Shown here one piece after another: positions 44,109 through 53,633 of a stretch of DNA of 64,000 nucleotides. The position numbers and the translations under genes are program-made. The notes under the pieces were generated by a model. That model saw only the letters and a list, made by a program, of their open reading frames with translations, had not been told where the DNA came from and did no database searches. This stretch comes from Caulochytrium protostelioides (Eukaryota > Chytridiomycota > Caulochytriomycetes > Caulochytriales > Caulochytriaceae): NCBI GenBank assembly GCA_003615045.1, contig ML014117.1, positions 1 through 64,000 of the forward strand, written 5' to 3'. How positions within the stretch are numbered: the first letter of the stretch is position 1; every line of letters starts with the position of its first letter.

Positions 44109-45951
44109 CTATGTATAGAGGGAGCGCGCCAGCGAGACGTCACAGGGCAAAGGCAATCGGAAGCTCAAGCACATCATATCTTTCCGCGGCGCGACCTTGC
44201 GGACGTTGTGGCATTCCACGACATGACCCGCCAAGCTGAGCCCCATCACTTCCTCGACCTGTTTCTGTGCATCTGCCTCGGGCTGCTCCATGTCCTTGGT
44301 AAAGGCGTAGCAGTGAATCAGCGGCGCGCGGGATACAGGACTTGACGCGTCGGCGATCATGGCTGCATACGACTCGCGCAGCGCGAGGAACGCATCGGTA
44401 AAAGTGACGGCGCTGGCGGGCAGGTTCATCACGTAGTGGTCAAACGCGCGCGGCAGGCTTTCGGTTCGGCTGAACGGATGAAGTGGCACCTCGGGCTCAG
44501 CGGCATCAGCCGCTCCCTCCGGCCCGGCTTCCGGTCGTTTCCGCTTCAGACCCTTCTTGGCTCGGAGAGACTGCATCCGCGCAAATCGCTCCGCAATCGC
44601 CTTGCGACGGTCCTCATCGTGCAGTAGCGCCAGCGAGTCGGTAATAAATGCGCGGCCGTCCTGGTTGAATGGCACGACAAGGTGGCCCAAGTGGTTGGCG
44701 TCGGTGTTAGCCTTGAGCCACTTGTACGACTCGGGGTTGAGGTCGTTGGCAAAGACTAGGCATTCCTTGTGCAGGGCCGCCGGGAGCGCGAACGGCCCCA
44801 CACCGGCCATCACGTCGGCAATCGCCTGACCCTTCTGGAAGTGGCGGCTGACGAGGCGGTGGTGCTCGCCCTGGAGACGCGAGTTCCAGTAGACGCGGCT
44901 GAAGTCGAACTGGAACTTGACCTGGTCCTCGCGGACGGTCGTGAGGAAGTCGTCGTCGCCGGCGAGCACTTCCATCTTGAAGAAACGGAAAGTATGGTCG
45001 ATGCTGTCCAGCTTGTTCACGACCGTGCGAATTGTCGCGCACTTGTCAAGGATCACGCGACCAATGGTCTTTTTGTAGTCATCGTACCCTTCGCGCAGGT
45101 TCAGGTGGGCGATGTGACCCACCGTCTCGAAGGCGCCCGGGATATCCAGCGACTCAGGCAGCACCGCCCGAAGGATTTGGTCTGAACCGATGTCGAATCG
45201 CAAATACCACCAGCAAGAATGTACCACGAGAAAAGAAGCAACGCATGAGGGTGAGATGGAGGTATGATCCCGCAATCTTGCTTAGTGGAGTCGACTACGA
45301 GGTATGCTCGCTTCAATAACAACAATTGCTTACCTGATGTCCAGTACTTGTAGTCGAGCGTGATTGTTTGCTTAGTCAGTTCACCCCGGTGGGCCTCAAG
45401 GAAGGAAGCGACTGGCTCCCTCAAGGTACCGTCTGCATCAGTCAATCAATCATCCATCAATGTCATCAGTCGTTATGTGAGTTAAGCGAGTCTGCAGATT
45501 CGGAAAACCACGCATGCAGTGTTGTTTAAAGCAAACAGGGCGCATGCCTTCAGTATGGATGGCACGGACCTTCCTGCAAAAACGCCGGCTCGATCAGCAA
45601 CAAGCGGTGCTCGTCATCGCTTGCAGCACGAATCGACGGCAGCCGCGGCAATGTCAAGATCCCCCGGTCACGCAGCTGCGCCATAGCCTTGCCGCACGCC
45701 GGCCGCGAAATCTGGATAGCCGGCACCGTCCATTCCCGGATAAACAGGCTTTCGGAAAAGTTGGCGTCCGTGATCCCTGTTAGCGTCGGGGGGCGCAGGC
45801 CCTCCCGAAAGGGGGTATACGCGAACGCTGGCGGGTCCGAAGTGGGTGCCATCCTGACGAGGCGGTCGGTCTGGAAACGGATTTGGCGAGTGACAGGCGA
45901 GATCAAGTCTCGAAGAGCGGCAAGTATGCGAAGGCCCCTGGGTGTAGCCAT
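44109..45951 (-). CDS. TRM5: tRNA (guanine37-N1)-methyltransferase Trm5
   Basis: Three exons on the minus strand, 45951-45570, 45432-45334 and 45181-44109; 517 aa (yeast 499). Trm5 methylates G37 next to the anticodon, preventing frameshifting. Exon joins G|AC and G|AC give LQED-GTLREP and YWTS-DQILRAVLPES, which restore the family sequence. The first donor is GTCCGT, a little unusual; the second is GTAAGC. The ATG at 45951 is the first in frame and yields MATPRGLRILAALRDLISPV, basic and amphipathic; a later Met at 45852 (MAPTSDPP) could start a cytosolic form, as two forms exist in other organisms. The AdoMet loop is D283-VMAGVGPFA, followed by NDLNPESYKWLKAN, and the catalytic-region N-L-P motif lies in NLPASAVTFTDAF. 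Identification is secure. Confidence 0.92.
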
Positions 45952-47111
45952 GCACAGATGAAGGGGGCGCGACCGATAGCGATGGGGCAATTCCGCGTCT
46001 CTGAGCGGAGTTTCGGCGGAGCCGTTGGTTGGCGTCAAACAAAAAGAATGTGCTGGTGCTCACGCAAGCAGGGGTCAAAGTATTTTTACTGCTATCACAA
46101 TTTTCTATGGTGCGACCAAAGGACGATATATGTTTCGTAGGCATACGGTGCTGCCATAGCTATCGCCGACGGGCGGTTGTCTTTCTTTTCTTCGGGCCGT
46201 CGCCCTTCCGCTTGAAGGCGTGTGGCGCAGGCCACGTGATGGCGCGGACATCGGTGGATCATGAGGTTTTCGTCAATTCCTGGAGTGATCACGTATGCCA
46301 CAAAGATCAAGTCTGAATCGGTAAACCGCGCAAAGACCTTTGATTCATCCACAGCATCCGATGAGAAATTCTTCGAAATGCGGCGCCAACTCGAATTGGA
46401 CATATGAGCTGAACAGGTCGGAGAAATCCAATTGATGGGCTTCGAAACGTGGACGCCGATGTTCTTGGCCAAGCTCTGCACGTTGCATGCGATTGATGAA
46501 TGCATTGTATCGCGATCAAATGGCTAGCAGGAATCCCTCGGCCGAAGCAGACGGGCATGAGCCGGTCTGGTCCCAGTGGAAGCTGCGCCACGCGGCGCTC
46601 ACCTTTCTGGTGATAGGACAAAGCCGAATCCGTCGGTCAGTCCTGTCCAGTCGTCAACGCCCCGCGTCGGTGCTGGCCATGCCCACCCCGGCGGAGACTC
46701 AGACCCGCTCGGGTCGACGGAGTTACAGGCACATCGTTCCGTGAGGCGACAGGTTCACGTAAGACCATATATATAGTGGAAATGACGTAAGCGGGTTGAA
46801 AGAGGAAGCGCCATCACGTCGTATTCACGCTCGCAATGGGAAGTTGTCGATGTTTGAAGTATCACACGGTGGGCTCGCTTGATGACGGCGGTAACGTGCC
46901 CCACCCGGATTCAGCTCATCGGACGCTCACCTCCTAACCTCTTTTGGCTGACGCGATCGCGTTCGACCATTTGGCTGGCACGATTGCCGCTCACGCGTCG
47001 CAGTGAGAATCTGACGGCTTACGTCCGCCAGTCCGGACCTAGAGAGCAAACATATCTCAACGAGACGACCCCGCCCAGCCCAGCCGCCGTTGGCTGCTCC
47101 GTGTTGGTAGG
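45952..47111. other. Divergent spacer TRM5-CTNNBL1
   Basis: About 1.16 kb between divergent genes with clearly lower GC than the left half of the window. A TATA-like run (CCATATATATAGTGG) lies at 46766-46780. A 136-codon open frame on the minus strand (46505-46095) has balanced composition but matches no family I recognise and is probably not a gene. Otherwise nothing is seen. Confidence 0.5.
46766..46780. promoter_or_regulatory. TATA-like element between TRM5 and CTNNBL1
   Basis: CCATATATATAGTGG is an isolated alternating AT run, 330 bases upstream of the CTNNBL1 ATG and 815 bases upstream of TRM5. It could be a TATA box for CTNNBL1 with a long 5' UTR. Motif evidence only. Confidence 0.3.
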
Positions 47112-49100
47112 ATGGCGAAGCGCAAGCTCAACTTTTCGTCATCGAGCGCTGTTTTTGATCGCGTCAAGGCATTTAAAGCCGTCAAGGACGACGACCTCGA
47201 GCCGAGCCTCGCGCCTCCGGCTCCGACGGATGCCTCCCGCGATGCGTCCCTTTCAAACAGTGCCGCCATCGGCGATGTCTCGCCGTCGACTGACGCAGCT
47301 TCGGCTGAAGTCGCCTCAGCACTGAACGACGAGGACCGCTTCTTTAGCGGCGACGGGATGTCCGGCCACGAGCGCGCCTTGTTCGAGGTGATCAATACCG
47401 TCGAAGCCCAGGAAGTCGTGGACGAAGCCGCAGTCAAAGGCATGAGCAGCAAGCTCGCGAAAGCCCTCATCAAGAACCAGGAGATGCGGGTTCGATTCCC
47501 CGACCAGCCCGAGAAATTTATGGATTCTGAGACCCAGCTGGTCGAGCAAATCGGGGCCTTTACGCGGGTCGGCGAACATCCGGAACTGTATGAGGCGTTG
47601 ACAAGTGCCGGAGTGCTCGACACGGCCGCACAGCTTCTGTCCCACGAGAACGCGGACGTCGCTCATGAGACAATTAAGATGTTGATTTCGCTGACTGAAA
47701 TGGATCCGGAAGACGACGAGAGTGCACAGGAAGCGTCCAATCGGCTTTCGCTGCTCAAGGCACTCTATGGTGCTGACATCGTCTCCCTGCTCATTTCCAA
47801 CTACCGGCGGTGCCAAGAAGACGGGAAGGAAACACAAGACGAAGGCGAGACGAGTGGGACCGATAACGGCTGCATGTACGATATTCTCACACTCGTCGAA
47901 AACATCATCAGTGGCGATCCGGCATCCGTCAGCCAAGTGCTCTTGAACCCCAAGCTCATGTCGCTGCTGATTGACGAGCTGAAACAGTCGCGATCGCTTA
48001 AGTACTGGACGGCGACGCGGCAGTATGCTGCCGAAATCCTATCGGCGCTGCTCATGGACGCCGAGCAAGTGCGTCTGTTTCTCAAGTTAGACGGCATTGA
48101 CGCGCTGCTCACGGTCTGCGCATGCTTCCGCAAAGCGAACGTTGCCCTCGACGAACCCCTCCATCAGGAAATGACGGAAAACGTGTTTGATGCACTCGCG
48201 GCGGTGCTCAGCCAGCCGGAAGGTCGATCGGCCTTCTTTGATGCCGAGGGCATCGCGCTACTCCTGCTCATTCTGAAAGCTCGCAACGTGGCCCAGCGCT
48301 TAGCGCTGAAAGCCCTCAGCTATTTCTTGTCCATTGACGCGCCGTCCATCTACTGCGACCAGTTCGTACAGGACATGGGTCTCGGCGTGGTCATGCCTTA
48401 TCTTCTGGTGAGGTATACTCCCAAGCAAGCCTCTTCGAGATCTCACGTGAGCAGCAAGCAAATCCAAAAGCAAGCCGAAGCCATTGAGCAGGAAGACTAC
48501 TTGATTGCGGCCTTATGGGTCATGTTCCACAAGCTGACGGGCAGCAGCCTCGTGCGCTTGATCCGAAAGTTTATGGAAAAGGACGGCGAAAAGATCGACC
48601 GCCTTCTCGAGATGCTGGATGTGCGGTTGCGCCGCGTGGACGTGGCGCACGATACGTTGACGGCGCAGCATGCCAGTGAGTTGTATCAGCAATCCGTGAC
48701 TGCAGAAGAGCGCGAGGCGCTGTACGAGTCGGGTATGCTCGATGCGGGGCTGCTGTCCTTGCAGCAACTGGCCTATATTCTGATTGTGCTTGCCACCCTG
48801 TCCGAGGAAAACAACCCCGATGATTCGGCGAATGTTTCGTCGTGCAAAGCGAGTGATGATGTGTCCGAGCCACAGCTAGGACCTGCGTCGCAAACCGTCT
48901 TCGATCAGGCCTCCAGCTTAGCCAAGGAACGCATTCTATATCATTTCCAGCTTGAAAAGGCTGACCCTCTCGTCTTGCGTGATGTCTTGGCTGTCTACGT
49001 TGACAACTTGGAGAATGAGTCGGTCGAGGCCGATCTTTGTTCGTTGCTCATCGATAATTACACCTCTCTTTTCGCTTCCGAGCAGAAGAGCGATAAGTAG
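47112..49100 (+). CDS. CTNNBL1: Beta-catenin-like protein 1 (spliceosome-associated)
   Basis: Intronless, 662 aa (human 563). CTNNBL1 is an armadillo-repeat nuclear protein associated with the Prp19/CDC5L complex. The basic N-terminus starts MAKRKLNFSSSS. The family signature lies near residues 115-140 (NQEMRVRFPDQPEKFMDSE, compare the human K-F-M-E-S-E segment). ARM-like repeats follow: ELYEALTSAGVLDTAAQLLSH, a long acidic helix pair, LFLKLDGIDALLTVCACF, and a C-terminal VRLIRKFMEKDGEKIDRLLEM block matching human LLNKFTENDSEKVDRLMEL. The C-terminal 50 residues beyond the ARM array are divergent. GC and codon use are visibly more balanced than in the PRP6-PAN3 region. It is the third splicing factor in the window. 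Confidence 0.92.
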   Translation: MAKRKLNFSSSSAVFDRVKAFKAVKDDDLEPSLAPPAPTDASRDASLSNSAAIGDVSPSTDAASAEVASALNDEDRFFSGDGMSGHERALFEVINTVEAQEVVDEAAVKGMSSKLAKALIKNQEMRVRFPDQPEKFMDSETQLVEQIGAFTRVGEHPELYEALTSAGVLDTAAQLLSHENADVAHETIKMLISLTEMDPEDDESAQEASNRLSLLKALYGADIVSLLISNYRRCQEDGKETQDEGETSGTDNGCMYDILTLVENIISGDPASVSQVLLNPKLMSLLIDELKQSRSLKYWTATRQYAAEILSALLMDAEQVRLFLKLDGIDALLTVCACFRKANVALDEPLHQEMTENVFDALAAVLSQPEGRSAFFDAEGIALLLLILKARNVAQRLALKALSYFLSIDAPSIYCDQFVQDMGLGVVMPYLLVRYTPKQASSRSHVSSKQIQKQAEAIEQEDYLIAALWVMFHKLTGSSLVRLIRKFMEKDGEKIDRLLEMLDVRLRRVDVAHDTLTAQHASELYQQSVTAEEREALYESGMLDAGLLSLQQLAYILIVLATLSEENNPDDSANVSSCKASDDVSEPQLGPASQTVFDQASSLAKERILYHFQLEKADPLVLRDVLAVYVDNLENESVEADLCSLLIDNYTSLFASEQKSDK

Positions 49101-49375
49101 GCCACCATGTATAAAATAGAGTTTTAGTCTGGCAAACTCTATAGACTATATTCCTTAGTCTTACGTGATCTCGGTTCCGTCATGACCTAGACGAATGTCC
49201 TAGTGTCTCCAACATCTGTTGAATCTCAACTTGATCCATACAATTCATTCATCTCGCGTTCAGAGCTCTAGCGGCATCTCATACTCACTAGGCGTTTCCG
49301 ATGATCAGGAAGTCAGGGACGCCGGTACCTTCCGCGCCCGCCATCTCAGGTCGCCGCACTCCGAGTTGCTCCGAA

Positions 49376-49432
49376 AAGGTTCGAAGACATTCTGGGATGT
49401 TCCGAGAAGCTTTCGAAGCTTCGAATCGACCT
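49376..49432. promoter_or_regulatory. TTC/GAA cluster resembling heat-shock elements
   Basis: Alternating TTC and GAA triplets recur (TTCGAAGACATTC, GTTCCGAGAAGC, TTTCGAAGCTTCGAA). At least one pair has the two-base spacing of the heat-shock factor site (GAA-n2-TTC); others have three or none. It could be a degenerate element or a chance palindromic cluster. Confidence 0.3.
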
Positions 49433-49610
49433 GACCGGCAGGATGCGACAGTGCGGCAGGATGCGACAGGATCATTCACCTGTTGTGACTCATGTCGTTT
49501 CCTGAACGATAAGCAGAAACGTCACAACAAACCTTTGCGATCAAAACGCCACGTTGTCGTGGGCGGACCTGGTGGCGCGGGGTCTGTCTCGTCGGCTTAT
49601 TCGAGGAGCC

Positions 49611-49664
49611 GATCCGAGGAGCCGGCCAGGGAGGGCCCGTCCTCCCTGACTGGCTCCTCGGATC
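49611..49664. repeat. Near-perfect 24-bp inverted repeat (hairpin)
   Basis: The arms are 49611-49634 (GATCCGAGGAGCC...) and 49641-49664, matching at 22 of 24 positions around a 6-base loop (GCCCGT). A partial extra copy of GAGGAGCCG lies just upstream at 49603. It is noncoding and could be a transcript hairpin, a protein-binding palindrome or a trace of a foldback element. Confidence 0.85.
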
Positions 49665-50139
49665 GCTGTCCCTTGTCAGGAGATGTAGAAATTAATTTGC
49701 CATATTCCAGATGCATCTATCGGCGATCCCGAAGCGCCCCTTCTCCCCCCTGAACGACGCGCGCTGACCTAATGATTCTGATCCCTCCCGGATGCAGAGT
49801 GTCATAACTGGAAGGTATAAAAAGCGATGCACGATTTTTTGTGGGTTGGAAGGCGACATCTTGCGAATAAACGCATCCCGAACAGCTTTCGCTTTGTGGA
49901 ACGCATCTAGACGTGCGTTGTTGCCAATAAAGAACGGACGGAACCACCAAAAATCTGCGCTATCTTATACTTGCCTTCGCCGCCGTCTTTTCGTACGACA
50001 GCGATCCTTTGCGCTTGCGTCCCCTGCTTCACTGCTTTGCAATTTGTTGCATTTTGTAACGCCATCCACCGCTTTGTCTTCTCCCTTTTTTGTTGTTTCA
50101 GTGGCCATCCTTCTCTCGCCCCTTTTGTGTGACATCATC

Positions 50140-52164
50140 ATGCCGGCGATCATCAACACCACCAGGGACTTCAACCTCCGACACACGCTTGAGAAAGTCA
50201 TAAAGCACCCGCACCTCTGGAGCAGCGAGAAAGTCAGCGGCACGATGCACGGGTATGACCTGGCCAATCCGCGCTGGGGCCGCGACATGCGCCACGTGAT
50301 GCGACAAGTTGTCTCAGGGCTCGCCTACCTGCATGCTCACGGCATCGCACATCGCGACATCACGTTGGCCAATGTGTTCCGCGCCAGCGGCACCCAGACT
50401 TACCGTCTGGTGAACAATGCAACATGCGAGTTCTTTGTCCCTGGAGAGCTTTCCCAGTCGACCGCGGGCAGCCTCGCCAATATGGCGCCGGAGGTCCTGC
50501 GTGGCGCAGCGCACGATCCTGCGAAGGCCGATATCTGGTCGCTTGGCAAGCTGCTTTGCGAGCGCACGATCGGCTGGATCCGAGCAGCGGAATCCGCTGA
50601 TGACCGCCAGGCATATATCGACGCTGCCGCGCACATGTATGTGGAGACTACCCGACTCCAGGCCTTGCTAATGCTCAGTCCGTTGCAGGCCGACCTCTAC
50701 GAGACTATTCTACGGATGACCCACCCCGATCCCCAGCAACGCTGGACGCTCAAACAAGTGATGCAGTGTGCTTACCTCAACAGGAACATGCCCATCATGG
50801 CCGGCTGGAACCAATCCCTCTCCGTCGGTTGCCTCTTGCCGGAGGCCCTCATTGCGAAGCTTGTTTCCCACCAGAAGGACCCCGCTGTCTGCGCCCCCTT
50901 GCTGCAAAAGCCTGCGACAAGCAACGCTACTGATGAAGTGGTCGTCAACATCGACTCCGACTTCGGCTCCGACTCTGACCATGACATCTTGAACTCCGCC
51001 ATTACGCTGCCCCTCGCCGAACTCGACGTGTCGCAAGCCCGCGACAGCGCCGTTCACCTTCCATCCGATTTTAAAGCCGTCCTTCCATCTTCGCCTCTCG
51101 CTGCCAAAGAGACGATGATTGATAACGAGACGGACATTCCCTGTGTCACGGCATCATCGGCTCATGACGTCCTTCCGCATTTCACAGAAAGTCTGAGTAC
51201 GGCAAGCTATACCGCCGCTTCGCGTGAATCAGTCTTGCATTTATTTACCGAGCACACCGAGCCGTTGACTCAGAGCCATGCACTTCCTGACCAACATCTC
51301 GCTGATGACGACGATAACGATCAGCTGGGGGATCCACATTACTTGATGACCTTCCTTTCTCGAGCGACCAGCATGGAGCTTTCGTCCGCCGTTGACTCGC
51401 GCCCGGACAGCAGTATCCAGCCGAATCACACATCACTTGCAGAGAACCCGCCTGATCGGCTCATCCCGACCATTACGTCCTTTCCTGCCACAAGCGCTGC
51501 GCTGGCTACCTGTGACCCACGTCACCCTGCTCGTGAGCACCATTCGATGGAATCCGCGACCATGATTTCATGGTTGACTTCCGCCAACGGGCACACTAAG
51601 AGCCGTAGCATTCGCGTAGCCGCTGACTGGCATGATTTTCTGGCCTGGCAAGATGCTCAAGCAACAACACTCGATATGGCGTCTAGTCCACCGCCAACGC
51701 GAACACGCCATCGCGCCAAGCCCGCATCGTCGGACTCTCTTGAATTCGATACTCGTCAGGCCTCTTCTCTCGCCGCGCCAATGTCGCATCGGAGGGTTTG
51801 GGTGAAGCAGCTTCTTGGACAATTCGCTACCCTGTTCATGTTTATGGTTTGGTGCATGCGTCCTGACCCGCGCATGCCTTCCGATCTCGTGCATACCATG
51901 CATTTCCCTTTTATCGAGAAACCCTCGCCCCTCGTGCCATACCGCGACGGCACTGCCTCCGCGGGTCGCCTGTCAGGGATGATGCGGCCATGGCATGCCT
52001 CGTCACCACCCCATATATTGCGGACCGTGTATGATCCGTCCCCTGCGTTGCCAAAGCGATGCCCCTCCTGTGCCGACCGACCGCCTATTTGGGTGGAATC
52101 AGAGGACCAAGGGGTGGGACGGGACCGCGGTACCTTCTCCCTTAATATTCCCGCCATTGAATAA
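50140..52164 (+). CDS. Protein-kinase-like pseudoenzyme with long C-terminal tail
   Basis: Intronless, 674 aa from the ATG at 50140 (MPAIINTTRDF); the frame extends to 49792, but that part is not kinase-like. The C-lobe of a protein kinase is clear: alpha-E VVSGLAYLHAHGIAHRDITLANVF with an intact HRD...N catalytic loop, APE as MAPEVL, DIWSLGKLL for helix F, and a final HPDPQQRWTLKQVM. The DFG position reads NNA in RLVNNATCEFF, so the metal-binding Asp is lost, and no glycine-rich loop or VAIK Lys is visible: almost the whole N-lobe is absent. An active kinase is unlikely unless missing exons lie upstream. Residues about 240-674 are acidic/Ser/Pro-rich and probably disordered, with one hydrophobic stretch (LLGQFATLFMFMVWCM) near residue 560. 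I cannot name the subfamily. Confidence 0.7.
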   Translation: MPAIINTTRDFNLRHTLEKVIKHPHLWSSEKVSGTMHGYDLANPRWGRDMRHVMRQVVSGLAYLHAHGIAHRDITLANVFRASGTQTYRLVNNATCEFFVPGELSQSTAGSLANMAPEVLRGAAHDPAKADIWSLGKLLCERTIGWIRAAESADDRQAYIDAAAHMYVETTRLQALLMLSPLQADLYETILRMTHPDPQQRWTLKQVMQCAYLNRNMPIMAGWNQSLSVGCLLPEALIAKLVSHQKDPAVCAPLLQKPATSNATDEVVVNIDSDFGSDSDHDILNSAITLPLAELDVSQARDSAVHLPSDFKAVLPSSPLAAKETMIDNETDIPCVTASSAHDVLPHFTESLSTASYTAASRESVLHLFTEHTEPLTQSHALPDQHLADDDDNDQLGDPHYLMTFLSRATSMELSSAVDSRPDSSIQPNHTSLAENPPDRLIPTITSFPATSAALATCDPRHPAREHHSMESATMISWLTSANGHTKSRSIRVAADWHDFLAWQDAQATTLDMASSPPPTRTRHRAKPASSDSLEFDTRQASSLAAPMSHRRVWVKQLLGQFATLFMFMVWCMRPDPRMPSDLVHTMHFPFIEKPSPLVPYRDGTASAGRLSGMMRPWHASSPPHILRTVYDPSPALPKRCPSCADRPPIWVESEDQGVGRDRGTFSLNIPAIE

Positions 52165-52345
52165 ACACTCATTAGAAAAGGCATAAAGAACGACTAGACC
52201 ACGATGTGCAAAGCACTCTGCTAGAATTCCTTACAGTATGCTGATGATGGACCTTTCGATGGATGACCATTTTCTGAATATAAATAGAGCGGCATCCATC
52301 CACCGAGTATCGGAAAAGGATGCCTAAATCAAAACAAAGCAAGCG

Positions 52346-53503
52346 CTATGCGTCAAAAAACTCACGGGTGTCATGGCGGGCATGTTTGCCCTTAACCTTG
52401 CTGCGGGTGTTTTTGTAGTACTCGCGCATCTCAGCCTTGGAAAGCTTTTGGGACTCGACAAACGCCGACATCATTTCACGGGAACGGGCCTGATCATCGA
52501 CGCCGTAGTCGCCGCCATAGGCTTCAGCGACCGACCGGCGGGACCCGAACGCACCGCCGCGATGCGCTTCGATTTCCGAAAGCTCGCGCGCGGCCTGGTC
52601 GAGTCGGTTCTTGCTGCGCCGGCCGCTGGAGACCGATCCGCCGTCGGACTCGGCGTGACGCACAGTATCGAGGACAAACTCCATCGGCGGAATTTCCCAT
52701 TTCTTGGGTCGCGTGCTCGTCTTCCGGACACGAACGGACTCGGTGGATCCCCACGGCGAGTCCTCCACATGGGCGTATCGATCGGGCGCGACGCCGACAT
52801 CCGAGTCGAAGGGTTGGACCGATGCAAAGGACCGCACAGATTCATTCGCCACCGACGAGACTTCGGAGCGATCGTAGTCCGCCTCCGCGTCGCCGGTGCG
52901 GTCGTCGATGTCAGTGCCGTTCTGGCTACGCAGGGTCGTCTCGGCATGCTCCGCATCGGACGGTTCGGCGAGGCTGTTCGCTAATGCATCGCGCTTCGCC
53001 TGGACATATGCTTGCTGCCAGTCCTGCACTGATCGCTTGCGTTCGCTTTTCGTCAAGGCTCGCTTGTGCCCGTGGCGGAACACGGGACGGCGATACATTA
53101 CGGATGCCTTCTGCATCCAGAAGGCCATGTCTCTGTCGATTAAGCGGCGGAAGCGCTGATCCGTGAGACGCAGCTCCACGAGCGCCGGATCAGGCAGCTG
53201 GTGCAGGATCCCGCGCCACAAAGTCGGGCTAAGCCATGTCGTTGGATGGCCAGGTAAGCGATTCACCTTTGGCTCAGCCGGCGCTGCTGCATCAGCTGCG
53301 GTTGGAACTGCAGCCGGAGCTGAAGCCGGAGATAAGGTCGGAGCTGCGGTCGGAGTTGCAGTTAGAGCAGAATATACTTCAGGAGCAGCTGCCGTATCGC
53401 CGGTCTGCATGTGGAACGACACCGCCGCATCCGGCGCCGTGGCGCTTGGGGTCTCGGGGCCAGCCATGCTGATCGGTGCGGAGGGAAGCAGGTTGTCTTC
53501 CAT
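52346..53503 (-). CDS. F-box-like protein of unknown function
   Basis: Intronless, 385 aa, minus strand, converging on the kinase-like gene 181 bases away. The first ATG in the frame is at 53503 (MEDNLLPSAPISMAG); the open frame upstream lacks an ATG. Residues 1-80 are Ala/Pro/Thr-rich. Residues about 88-135 (WLSPTLWRGILHQLPDPALVELRLTDQRFRRL) have the pattern of an F-box, normally the docking site for Skp1 in ubiquitin ligases, though the match is weak. The rest is charged and Ser/Arg-rich, ending with a basic helix (KLSKAEMREYYKNTRSKVKG). No substrate-binding repeats follow, so it may act differently. Composition is less GC-rich, like CTNNBL1. The start lies only 130 bases from the left inverted repeat. 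Confidence 0.6.
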   Translation of the reverse strand: MEDNLLPSAPISMAGPETPSATAPDAAVSFHMQTGDTAAAPEVYSALTATPTAAPTLSPASAPAAVPTAADAAAPAEPKVNRLPGHPTTWLSPTLWRGILHQLPDPALVELRLTDQRFRRLIDRDMAFWMQKASVMYRRPVFRHGHKRALTKSERKRSVQDWQQAYVQAKRDALANSLAEPSDAEHAETTLRSQNGTDIDDRTGDAEADYDRSEVSSVANESVRSFASVQPFDSDVGVAPDRYAHVEDSPWGSTESVRVRKTSTRPKKWEIPPMEFVLDTVRHAESDGGSVSSGRRSKNRLDQAARELSEIEAHRGGAFGSRRSVAEAYGGDYGVDDQARSREMMSAFVESQKLSKAEMREYYKNTRSKVKGKHARHDTREFFDA

Positions 53504-53633
53504 ACGACTATCGGGCTGAGCGAGCAAGCAATGCTGAGCACATGAAACGGGTCGGCGATCCGGGTCGATTGATGGCGCGCCGCAGTCAGGCTGGGAATAT
53601 GGATGAGGAAGCGACACGTCGGTCGATCCTAGG

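Larger units (their letters stand above)
49101..50139. other. Intergenic region CTNNBL1 to kinase-like gene
   Basis: About 1 kb without a recognised gene. It holds a cluster of TTC/GAA triplets (49376-49432), a 14-base direct repeat (GGCAGGATGCGACA, at 49437 and 49456), a strong hairpin (49611-49664), and a pyrimidine-rich stretch just before the kinase-like ATG. The kinase-like frame is open upstream to an ATG at 49792; those 116 residues have no family features. Confidence 0.55.

Noticed and set aside
46095-46505. 136-codon minus-strand open frame between TRM5 and CTNNBL1
   Set aside because: Composition is balanced and could be coding, but I recognise no domain, and no splice sites or start context support it; left as unassigned.
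47484-47502. GGTTCGATTCC-like tRNA B-box
   Set aside because: It lies inside the conserved CTNNBL1 coding segment VRFPDQPEKF, and no A-box or cloverleaf could be drawn around it.
49792-50139. N-terminal extension of the kinase-like protein from the upstream ATG
   Set aside because: The 116 added residues contain no glycine loop, Lys or helix C features and look like translated promoter sequence rich in pyrimidines.
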